A DNA stretch of 64,000 nt. Source: G963556115 sp963678205. GTDB taxonomy: Bacteria > Planctomycetota > SZUA-567. Where the stretch lies: NCBI GenBank assembly GCA_963678205.1, contig OY782760.1, forward strand, positions 496,001-560,000. The letters are read 5' to 3'. The notes beneath the pieces were generated by a model, which did no database searches, was not told the DNA's origin, and saw nothing but the letters and a program-made list of their open reading frames with translations. The position numbers and the translations under genes were made by a program. The first letter of the stretch is position 1, and every line of letters begins with the position of its first letter. Below, in pieces: positions 45,653-53,624 of the stretch.

Positions 45653-47497
45653 TTACCTTTTAGACATAGCTGTATGTAGTGATTTGAGTGGCTTAAGAGG
45701 GGTAAGTTCTCTGATCTCACGTTTACAGTCTTCTTGCTCAAGACTATAGCTGTTTAGCTTGGTATGGTCACGGATGTAGTATGTGTAGAGGATTCTGTGT
45801 GTGTGGTATATGTGCCTACCAGAAAGCTCAAGAATACAGAGGAAGAATGCTTGGTCTGCTGAGCTACTCCACCAGTAATTGGTTCTAGGATCGACCATAT
45901 AGCTTTTGGGTACATGTTGGAATAACTCACTTCTAAATGTCTTTAGGTGTCCTGAGCTCCATGGAGAATATCTAAATAGGTTGTTTGTGATTGTTTTCGT
46001 AGAAAATTTGCGGGTCTGTCCGAGTATTTTCTTGTCTGAACTGCGCCATGTATTGAACGTCGTCCAGATATTCTTATCTGCGTACACCTTAGTCAGAAAT
46101 GATAGAGAATTGCTATCAGCAAGCCAGTCGTCACCGTCGAGCTGCATAGAGACACTCCCTTTAGGAGCTCTTTTAAAGGCGGTATAGAGGTTGTGAGACA
46201 TATTCATGTTCTTTTCGTTGCGTATATACTCAACATTGTGATCAGGATGCTCAGCGAGCCAGGATTCAATAAGCTTAGGGGTGTTATCTGTCGATGCATC
46301 ATCAATAAAGATATGTCTAACTCTGTTTTTAGGCAAATTCTGGTTATATACAGAGTCTAAGCACTTTAAAGTAGCTTCACCTGCATTATACTGAGCAGAT
46401 ACTACCCAAAATGTGATCTCTTGATTGGGTTTGGTAGTAGAGAGTCTTATTATTTCACCAAATCTTCTCCATCTATTTAGTAGTACCTTACCTAACATCT
46501 TTGGTTTTGAAGTACCCTCAAGATTTACATCCTTTAGTAGGTAAAGTCCGAATATTCTAATAATAATTTTCTTCTGGCCAAATTTCACTCTTATTAGCTT
46601 ACGACGTAGTAATTTAGGATTGAATGGAGTTTTTATATTATGTTTACCCAAAAAGTCGTTTAGTTTATCCTTTAAGATCTTTTCTGACTTTTTCGGTGTA
46701 TTTTCGATTAATTCGGTAATAAGCTGATAGAAGAAGTAAGTAACTATGTTCCTGTTGGTATCGTTGATTAGAGGATGGTTAAGTGTTTGTTCATATGATT
46801 TCACATGGTCATTTATAATAAATTCGAATGCATCTGTATGTGTCCCTGTTATGCTCTTTGGAAAGAAGGTGTGGGTATAACAGATTTTATTATATACTGA
46901 TATTTTGTTTACTATAGTTAGTAAAAGAGCGTGGAACATCAGGTCGTCAAACATGATATTTTTTTCAGAGAACTTTATATTATTCTTAGTTATTAGTGAG
47001 GTCTTGTATATTTTTGCCCAAGGAGGAATAAAGTAGAATATAGCATCTTTTGGGTTCTTTTTTAACTCAATAATATCCTTTGAGAATTTAGGGTAGGGCA
47101 GGTCTTTGAATAAGCCGGTGATTTCGTTTTTCTCTGTAGCATAAGAAAGGACAACATCTGTCTCTGTCTCTTCGAGAATAGATATCATATTTTCGTATCT
47201 GTCTATTTGCTGATAATCATCATGATCTATAAAGGTCAGGTAATGCCCAGTAGCTTTTGAAATACCAATATTCCTTGTTGCTCCAGGTCCTTTATTCACT
47301 TTATTCTGGTAAAACTTGATCCGTTTATCATTTGCCTCGAATTTCTTGATAATATCTACAGTGTTATCGCTTGAGCAATCATCAATGATTATCAGCTCAA
47401 TATCAGTATAAGTCTGATCAAGCACAGAGGTTATAGCTGTACGTATATACTTTCCAATATTATAAGTAGGTAGGATTACAGATATTGTTGTATTCAT
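45653..47497 (-). CDS. Two-domain glycosyltransferase (GT2-GT2)
   Basis: 614 residues containing two GT2 domains. The first starts ISVILPTYNIGKYIRTAITS (residues 5-24) with the metal motif FIDHDDYQQ near 93; the second starts FWVVSAQYNAGEATLKCLDS near 358 with LDGDDWLAD near 452. Between them lies a basic linker (KIIIRIFGLYLLKDV) of the sort that touches the membrane. Double GT2 proteins often add alternating sugars or form a disaccharide. It follows the single-domain gene upstream by 4 bases. Inside the segment bounded by the identical inverted ISs. Confidence 0.88.
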   Translation of the reverse strand: MNTTISVILPTYNIGKYIRTAITSVLDQTYTDIELIIIDDCSSDNTVDIIKKFEANDKRIKFYQNKVNKGPGATRNIGISKATGHYLTFIDHDDYQQIDRYENMISILEETETDVVLSYATEKNEITGLFKDLPYPKFSKDIIELKKNPKDAIFYFIPPWAKIYKTSLITKNNIKFSEKNIMFDDLMFHALLLTIVNKISVYNKICYTHTFFPKSITGTHTDAFEFIINDHVKSYEQTLNHPLINDTNRNIVTYFFYQLITELIENTPKKSEKILKDKLNDFLGKHNIKTPFNPKLLRRKLIRVKFGQKKIIIRIFGLYLLKDVNLEGTSKPKMLGKVLLNRWRRFGEIIRLSTTKPNQEITFWVVSAQYNAGEATLKCLDSVYNQNLPKNRVRHIFIDDASTDNTPKLIESWLAEHPDHNVEYIRNEKNMNMSHNLYTAFKRAPKGSVSMQLDGDDWLADSNSLSFLTKVYADKNIWTTFNTWRSSDKKILGQTRKFSTKTITNNLFRYSPWSSGHLKTFRSELFQHVPKSYMVDPRTNYWWSSSADQAFFLCILELSGRHIYHTHRILYTYYIRDHTKLNSYSLEQEDCKREIRELTPLKPLKSLHTAMSKR

Positions 47498-47501
47498 GGT
47501 T

Positions 47502-48629
47502 TTAATATGCGTTTATTTTCTTTTTTAAAATTGTAATCCCTAGGAATTTAATACTTTTGTGAGTATTAGTTTTTATTCGTTCTAAAACATTCAAACCAAA
47601 AATATGGATATAAGGCTTTCTCTCTATTAATATATTTCTGATCTTATAAATATCTGATTCGGCTATCTGTTTAGATAGATCAACACTATTATATAGGTTA
47701 TTCTTTCTTATAACAGTGGTGATTTCATTTTTTGAAAATTCTTCAAAGAGAATATCAAAAGCAAGATCATGGTAAAATGGTTTCTTTTGCTTTAGAAGAA
47801 TCAATCCAAAATAGTAATTAATAAATCTGTCATCATAAATATCAATCATTTTGTTATGTTCAGGAAATATCTTGCGTAATTCTTCTAAAGATTTTATCTG
47901 TTCAAGCATAGTTTTTAGTATCTGTTTATGCTCTGTCTGACAGCGTATGATATTCGGTATGTTCTTTCCGCTTTCATTGTATGAGTGAACTCTGAAGTAC
48001 ATGAGAGGTTCGTCTATGACAAAGACGTTGCAGTGATAGAATAACCTAATCCACATCTGAAAATCAGGCAGTGACCGGTAGGCTGTATTGAAGAAGCAAA
48101 TTTGTTCATAACACTCTTTGCGCACAAGGCTTGTTGGGTAGCAGATACAGTTGTCAACTAGAAAGTGATTCATCCATTCGTATTTTGTTCTGGGTTTTGT
48201 TGATGTGAGAAATCCATTACTCACATTTGTTATTTCTTCTCCATTCTCATTGATAAATGTTGGTAGAGCGAATACTGCACCAATATCGTGGTTGCTCTCT
48301 AGTACTTTGACTTGCTTTTCAAGTTTATCAAGCTTCCAGATATCATCAGATGAAATGGTTGCAATATATTCTCCACTACTGATTTCATAGCACCTATTTA
48401 GTGCGACCATTGCGCCTTGATTCTTTTCAAAGGTTTCATATTTGATTCTGGACTCTTTTGTAGCGTATTCTTCGATAACTCTAATAGAATTATCCGTACT
48501 GGCATCATCAACTATAATAAGCTCTATATTTTCGTAGCTCTGGTTAAGTACGGACTCTATAGTTTCACCGATCCATTGCTCATGCTGGTAAGAAGGTAGT
48601 AATACAGAAACAAGTAGGGGAATAGCCAT
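47502..48629 (-). CDS. Family 2 glycosyltransferase
   Basis: 375 residues. GT2 start VSVLLPSYQHEQWIGETIES (residues 8-27), VDDASTDNSIRVIEEY, and the metal-binding motif ATISSDDIWKLDKL near 95. The C-terminal tail (KSIKFLGITILKKKINAY) is the basic, hydrophobic end found on many capsule and O-antigen glycosyltransferases. AAGGTT precedes the ATG. Co-directional with the double-domain enzyme 4 bases downstream. Confidence 0.88.
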   Translation of the reverse strand: MAIPLLVSVLLPSYQHEQWIGETIESVLNQSYENIELIIVDDASTDNSIRVIEEYATKESRIKYETFEKNQGAMVALNRCYEISSGEYIATISSDDIWKLDKLEKQVKVLESNHDIGAVFALPTFINENGEEITNVSNGFLTSTKPRTKYEWMNHFLVDNCICYPTSLVRKECYEQICFFNTAYRSLPDFQMWIRLFYHCNVFVIDEPLMYFRVHSYNESGKNIPNIIRCQTEHKQILKTMLEQIKSLEELRKIFPEHNKMIDIYDDRFINYYFGLILLKQKKPFYHDLAFDILFEEFSKNEITTVIRKNNLYNSVDLSKQIAESDIYKIRNILIERKPYIHIFGLNVLERIKTNTHKSIKFLGITILKKKINAY

Positions 48630-48698
48630 GATTTAACCTTATTTTCATTTATTATAATGTGGTTTTAGCTGTTATTGTATAAATTCTTTGTAGAGTGA

Positions 48699-49927
48699 TT
48701 AAGTAATACTTTTTAACATCGATATTAATTGTTCTCCAATGTGGTATGCCATATTGACAGGCACAGCGTTTCCTATTTGTTTATACTGTGATGCCATAGA
48801 TCCGGTAAACTCCCAGTCATCAGGAAATGATTGTATACGAGCGTATTCACGTATCGTAAGCGGTCGTGTCTCTTCTGGATGGCACCTTTCGGTCTGCTTC
48901 TGTGCAGGGCTACAGGTTAGAGTCAGGCTTGGTTCATCCCACGAGAGACGTCTTGCCATTCCTGTCTTGCCACCACCTAGATTATAGCTAGCACCCATAT
49001 ACTCTTTCTGTATGTTATCTGGTAGGTCTTTCCAGTACCCACCAGGTGGAACAAGTTTTAAAACATCATGTTTTTTAGTTGGGTATTTTGCACCTTCAGA
49101 TTTTGGACAGTCCTTTAGAGCCTCTTTTATTGAAATTGTATAGTCACGTTCCTCAGGAAATAAGAAGGGGATCTGTTCTTTTAGATCCTTTCTAATACCA
49201 ATTATCAGTAAGCGTTCTCTTTTTTGTGGAACATCGAGGAATTGGGCCCTTAATAGTCGGTATTTAACAGCATAACCGAGTTCATTGAGAGTATTTGCAT
49301 TGTCTCTAGTGTCTTGCCTTTATCGTGTCTAAGTAGACCTCTTACATTCTCTCCTAGTATTATCTTTGGTTGTACATCTTTTACACAGCGAGCAAATTCA
49401 AAGAATAAAGTACCTCTAGTATCTTCAAATCCCCTAGAAAAGCCCGCATAACTAAATGCTTGGCAAGGGAACCCTCCTGCAACAAGGTCTACTTTATTGC
49501 GGTAATTTTTAAATGAATCTATACTTTTGATATCATCATTAATAATCTTTTTCCAGGATAGCTTGTGGATTTTATTGTTTAATTCTAGTGTTGCACAGGC
49601 ATCTTTATCAATTTCTAAGGCAAGTTCTGTATGGAAACCAGCTCGAGTCAGACCCAACGCAAGTCCTCCAGCACCTGAGAATAGCTCTATAGCTTTATAC
49701 TTGGTTATTCTCTTTTGAGGAAGAGTATAGAACTCTCTATCTGGAGCAAGACCCAAATATTTGTTTTTCACCCTCTCAAGTTCTGTAAGTGAGAATATTC
49801 TATGATTACGAGTATCTCTAGATGCTCGAACTAGTCCCTTTTTCTCCCATCTACGGATTGTATCTACCGATACTACTAGAGCCTCAGCAGCATCTGTAAC
49901 CCTTATTTTATTCTTAGTTGTAATCAT
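48699..49927 (-). pseudogene. C5-cytosine DNA methyltransferase with N-terminal helix-turn-helix, one-base frameshift
   Basis: All key m5C-methyltransferase motifs are visible: I (ELFSGAGGLALGL), IV (GGFPCQAFSYAG with catalytic Cys), VI (GENVRGLL), VIII (PQKRERLLIIG), IX (RPLTIREYARIQSFPDDW) and X (GNAVPVNMAYHIG). Before them is a MerR/excisionase-like helix-turn-helix (VTDAAEALVVSVDTIRRWEK), suggesting the enzyme controls its own gene. At 49294 ATGCAAATACT lacks one A that would give MQNTLNELGY, so the frame shifts and stops at 49250; the remaining half is open to 48699. Restored length about 409-417 codons. It is divergent from a restriction endonuclease gene that is also frameshifted. Confidence 0.88.
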
Positions 49928-50060
49928 CTGTTCTTTCTGTATACTTTGCAATAACCATTACATATGCAGTGGTTATTATTAGAAAGATAGTCTACAAGTC
50001 AAGATTAATATTTGCTATAAAGCTGTGTATATGTAAAATTGAGGTTGAATGGAGGAGTAA

Positions 50061-50761
50061 TTGGATAAAGCTCAAAAAGATGATATATTAGAGAAAGCGA
50101 AGATCTTTTTTAAAGATGTAATTATGCGGAATCATGTCAATAATACTTTGAAGTTGAGTGCAATCGAAGAATTTAATTTAAATCCATTCTTATATACGTA
50201 TTTGCGAATTATTTGACAGGTAATAGTGATCCGGAGAGTATAGCAAAGGCGCTGATATACCCTAGGGTACTTGGAACATCGATCAATACTTCTTTTGGGC
50301 AGAATTTCCAGCGGTTTTGTTCAACAGTGTTAGAGGGTTTTGGTTCGACTACTACCGGTATAGATATAGAGTTTATTGATCAGATAGATAACCGTAGAAA
50401 ATACTGTCAGATTAAATCAGAACCTCAGACAATAAATAGGGATGATGTAAAGACGATATGTGATCTTTTTTCAGGGGTAAAGAACTTAGCACGAACCAAT
50501 GGTTTGCAGGTATCAATAACGGATATGGTCGTAGGCGTATTTTATGGTGTGCCTTTAGAATTGAGTGGTCACTATAAAGAGATAAAGAAAGAGTATTCCG
50601 TTTTTGTTGTCAAAGAGTTTTGGCAGCGTTTGACCGGTGATGATAAGTTTTATAAAGATTTATATAGTGCAATCGGAGAAGTGGCACAAGAAGCAGATTG
50701 CCGTCATATTTTAGAAGAGACAGTATTTTCACTAGCAGAATCGCTAGAGATAGATAGTTAA
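50061..50761 (+). pseudogene. Type II restriction endonuclease (Eco47II/Sau96I-like), one-base frameshift
   Basis: A TTG start at 50061 with GGAGG 5 bases upstream gives MDKAQKDDILEKAKIFFKDV and, after IEEFNLNPFLYTYL, is cut by a missing base near 50203. The next frame continues ANYLTGNSDPESIAKALIYP, RVLGTSINTSFGQNFQRFCS to the stop at 50759-50761. The total, about 233 codons, and this sequence resemble what I recall of the Eco47II family (GGNCC cutters; PF09553). Candidate catalytic residues are in GIDIEFID and YCQIKSEPQ (D...QxK). It is divergent from the m5C methyltransferase gene, forming an R-M pair that is dead on both sides. Confidence 0.75.
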
Positions 50762-50772
50762 TAAAGGGTTTT

Positions 50773-52578
50773 ATGTTATTAAAAGTTTTAAAATTCACAA
50801 GGTTTTTATATAAGTATAAAGTCCGTTTTATATTCATGATGATAATGGGCGTTCTTTACGGATTTGTGAATACATCAATTGCTGGTACGGCGGGATTCTT
50901 AATGAAATTAATCAATCCAGAAGTGCCGGTAGATAATGCAATTAGTTTAATACCAAATGTTATAGTTAATAATTCGTTATTTCAGAGTTTGTTAACGGCA
51001 TATCCTAGTATAGTATCAAAGCATTCGCTATTTTACATGTGTTTAGGTGTGTTTTTATTGCTTGTTGTGGCATTATCGGTAGGTATTTTTTACCAGAACT
51101 ATCTCGGACAATGGCTCAGTACAAGGGTAACGATAGATTTACGGGAAGAACTCGCTGAGCACCTTCTAACTCTCGATTTATCATACTATATCAATTCACC
51201 TAAGGGGAATTTGGTCTATATGATGAGTACCAATATTGGTGGGGTGTCAGCAATACTGAACATGGTTGCAATTCTATTAACTAGACCATTAGCTCTCGCT
51301 GTTTCGTTGGTATATATATTCTATATAAATTGGCAATTGGCGGTATGTGGTCTGGTTGGGGTGCCGCTTGCAACTATTGCTATGCGAAAATTGTCTAAAA
51401 AAATTCGATGGACAACTATGAGTAGTATGCAAAAAGGCATGGATGTAACAAGTGCATTACTTAGATTCATGAATGGGATTGTTACAGTAAAAGCGTTCAA
51501 TTGTGAGCAATTTGAATTAGATAATCTTAAAAAACATAATAATGAGTTATTTTATTACTCAGCAAAGCAATTAAGAGCAAGATGTGGTGAGAGACCAGTA
51601 TCTAGTCTGACATCGAAGTTTGGGATTTTTTTGGTATTGTATGTTGGCGGAAATATGGTACTAGATGGCAAGCTTGAGTTTGATAGTGTTGTTGCGTTTA
51701 TAGCGGCTTTATCCTTGATGTATGCACCGGCAAAGGAATTGAGTAAACTAAATGCTGATATGCAGGCTAGTTTACCTATGGCAGAAGCAGTTATTGACCT
51801 ACTAAGTATAAAAGGCAATATTGCAGAAGGTAGTAAAGAAATAGAATCATTTAATAACGCAGTTTCACTTAAAAATATTAATTTTGAATATGTTGAAGGA
51901 AGTCCTGTCATTAATGATTTCTCACTCGATATAAACAAAGGTGAAACGGTTGCGCTAGTTGGTGCTTCAGGTTCAGGGAAGACAACGATTATCAACCTTA
52001 TTTTACGACTATATGATTTAAAAAATGGGAAAATTGAGATCGATGGTGAGAATATTAAAAATTTAACCTTTGCATCTCTTAGAGATAAAATATCAATTGT
52101 AACTCAATCTCCGTATTTATTTTCATGTACAATAGCTGAGAATATTTCATATGGTAGGAATAATGTGTGTAGAGATGATGTTATAAAGGTTGCAAAAGCA
52201 GTTAATATGCATGAAGAAATTATGGCATTGCCACAGGGATATGATACAGTTGTTATGGAGGGTGGGGATAATTTTAGCGGTGGTCAGAAGCAGCGTTTAA
52301 GTATTTCGAGGGCGCTATTTAAGAATGCGCCAATCTTATTACTTGATGAGGCAACTTCGGCGCTTGATAGTGTAAATGAGAAGCAGGTTCAAGATTCACT
52401 AGATATTTTGATGAAAGGCAGAACAACTGTTGTTATTGCGCACAGATTATCAACTATCAAAAATGCAGATAAGATAGTTATGATGGAACAAGGACGGATA
52501 ATTGGTATTGGTAGTCATAAAGATCTTGAGGAATCGTGCTCTAAATATAGGTATTTAGTGAAACTACAAGGTTTATAA
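50773..52578 (+). CDS. ABC transporter, fused membrane and ATPase domains (MsbA/PglK-like exporter)
   Basis: 601 residues. Six membrane spans occupy residues 1-310 with an unusual extra loop between spans 1 and 2 (LINPEVPVDNAISLIPNVIV). The ATPase domain has Walker A GASGSGKTT near 397, the signature FSGGQKQR near 501 (Phe for Leu), Walker B ILLLDEATSALD near 523 and the H-loop HRLST near 556. Half-size exporters of this type flip lipids or lipid-linked oligosaccharides. It starts 11 bases after the endonuclease gene and is followed within 14 bases by a methyltransferase, so it probably heads the glycan/radical-SAM operon. A truncated second copy lies at 27769-28805. Confidence 0.92.
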   Translation: MLLKVLKFTRFLYKYKVRFIFMMIMGVLYGFVNTSIAGTAGFLMKLINPEVPVDNAISLIPNVIVNNSLFQSLLTAYPSIVSKHSLFYMCLGVFLLLVVALSVGIFYQNYLGQWLSTRVTIDLREELAEHLLTLDLSYYINSPKGNLVYMMSTNIGGVSAILNMVAILLTRPLALAVSLVYIFYINWQLAVCGLVGVPLATIAMRKLSKKIRWTTMSSMQKGMDVTSALLRFMNGIVTVKAFNCEQFELDNLKKHNNELFYYSAKQLRARCGERPVSSLTSKFGIFLVLYVGGNMVLDGKLEFDSVVAFIAALSLMYAPAKELSKLNADMQASLPMAEAVIDLLSIKGNIAEGSKEIESFNNAVSLKNINFEYVEGSPVINDFSLDINKGETVALVGASGSGKTTIINLILRLYDLKNGKIEIDGENIKNLTFASLRDKISIVTQSPYLFSCTIAENISYGRNNVCRDDVIKVAKAVNMHEEIMALPQGYDTVVMEGGDNFSGGQKQRLSISRALFKNAPILLLDEATSALDSVNEKQVQDSLDILMKGRTTVVIAHRLSTIKNADKIVMMEQGRIIGIGSHKDLEESCSKYRYLVKLQGL

Positions 52579-52592
52579 TGGAGGTGGAATAG

Positions 52593-53624
52593 ATGAGTAG
52601 TCGTGAGTATTCAAAAGAGTTTTATGAGGTGACAGACTATGATTCTTCATATGCTGCATCTAAAGTTTGTCCTATATTAAATAACTTGTTTCGACCTAAT
52701 AGCATTATTGATATTGGTTGCGGAAGAGGTAACTGGTTATATGAATTTAGTAAAATAACTGATGCAGAATTATGTGGAGTAGATGTAAATAACCTTTCTA
52801 AAGGCGAGCTATTAACATCAGAAACAAAGTGTAAAATTCAAAAAATGAATCTTGAAGGTGAATTTGCTAAAACAATTAATCGTAGATTTTTTATTGCAAT
52901 GAGTCTTGAAGTTGCTGAGCATATTACCAAAGAACACAACAAAGAATTTATTAAAAACCTGACATTACTGTCAGACATCATTGTTTTCTCTGCAGCAGTA
53001 CCATTTCAAAGAGGCATAGGCCACAAATCAGAAAACTGGCCAGAATATTGGGCGAAGATATTTGATGAATTTGAGTATAAACCTGTTGATTGCATTAGAC
53101 CTAAAGTCTGGAATGATAACAATATGGCTGCTTGGTACAAGCAAAATATTTTTGTGTATATTAGGGTCAATATTATTCATGATTTCTTTCCCGATTATGA
53201 TCATAACGAACCCAAAACTATGAGTACTATTCATCCATATTATTATCTTTATTACATTTATAACACAACACATATGCAAGAAAAAGACTTTACAGATGAA
53301 ATTAATTTATTACAAAAAACTTTAAATAATGACATAAAGATAGATGACTTAATCAATTCAGAAGGTTCACGATACAGAGAATGCATAAACTCATTAGACA
53401 CAATTAGACATATTGAAACACAACTAATTAACAAGCATAATTCTTTTGAACAAGAGAAACAAGCTTTTGAACAAGAGAAACAAGCTTTTGAACAAGAGAA
53501 GCAAGCTCTTAAACAAGAGAAACAAGCTTTTGAACAAGAGAAACAAGCTTTTGAACAAGAGAAACAAGCTCTTGAAAGTACTGTTTTATGGAAATTATTT
53601 CATATTTTTAAGGGGAAAAAATGA
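52593..53624 (+). CDS. SAM-dependent methyltransferase with a repeat-built coiled-coil tail
   Basis: 343 residues. The N-terminal half is a class I methyltransferase: IDIGCGRGNW (39-48), CGVDVNN, MSLEVAEHI and VFSAAVPFQRGIGH. Residues about 280-328 form a coiled coil including six copies of the heptad FEQEKQA (one copy LKQEKQA), encoded by nearly identical 21-base DNA repeats, ending in a hydrophobic-basic tail LESTVLWKLFHIFKGKK. Chain-terminating methyltransferases with a coiled-coil ruler, such as WbdD, set O-antigen length in this way; that role here is inference. GGAGGTGG precedes the ATG. Its end overlaps the next gene by 4 bases (ATGA). Confidence 0.85.
   Translation: MSSREYSKEFYEVTDYDSSYAASKVCPILNNLFRPNSIIDIGCGRGNWLYEFSKITDAELCGVDVNNLSKGELLTSETKCKIQKMNLEGEFAKTINRRFFIAMSLEVAEHITKEHNKEFIKNLTLLSDIIVFSAAVPFQRGIGHKSENWPEYWAKIFDEFEYKPVDCIRPKVWNDNNMAAWYKQNIFVYIRVNIIHDFFPDYDHNEPKTMSTIHPYYYLYYIYNTTHMQEKDFTDEINLLQKTLNNDIKIDDLINSEGSRYRECINSLDTIRHIETQLINKHNSFEQEKQAFEQEKQAFEQEKQALKQEKQAFEQEKQAFEQEKQALESTVLWKLFHIFKGKK
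53445..53570 (+). repeat. Six tandem 21-base repeats coding for coiled-coil heptads
   Basis: Six in-frame copies of TTTGAACAAGAGAAACAAGC plus T, at 53445, 53466, 53487, 53508 (variant CTTAAA start), 53529 and 53550. Copies differ by only one to four bases. Because 21 bases equal seven codons, copy-number change would lengthen or shorten the coiled coil by whole heptads without breaking the frame. Confidence 0.95.

Noticed and set aside
53445..53570. Tandem 21-base repeats as a possible CRISPR or minisatellite array
   Set aside because: No spacers; the units are in frame and code a regular coiled-coil heptad inside an intact gene.
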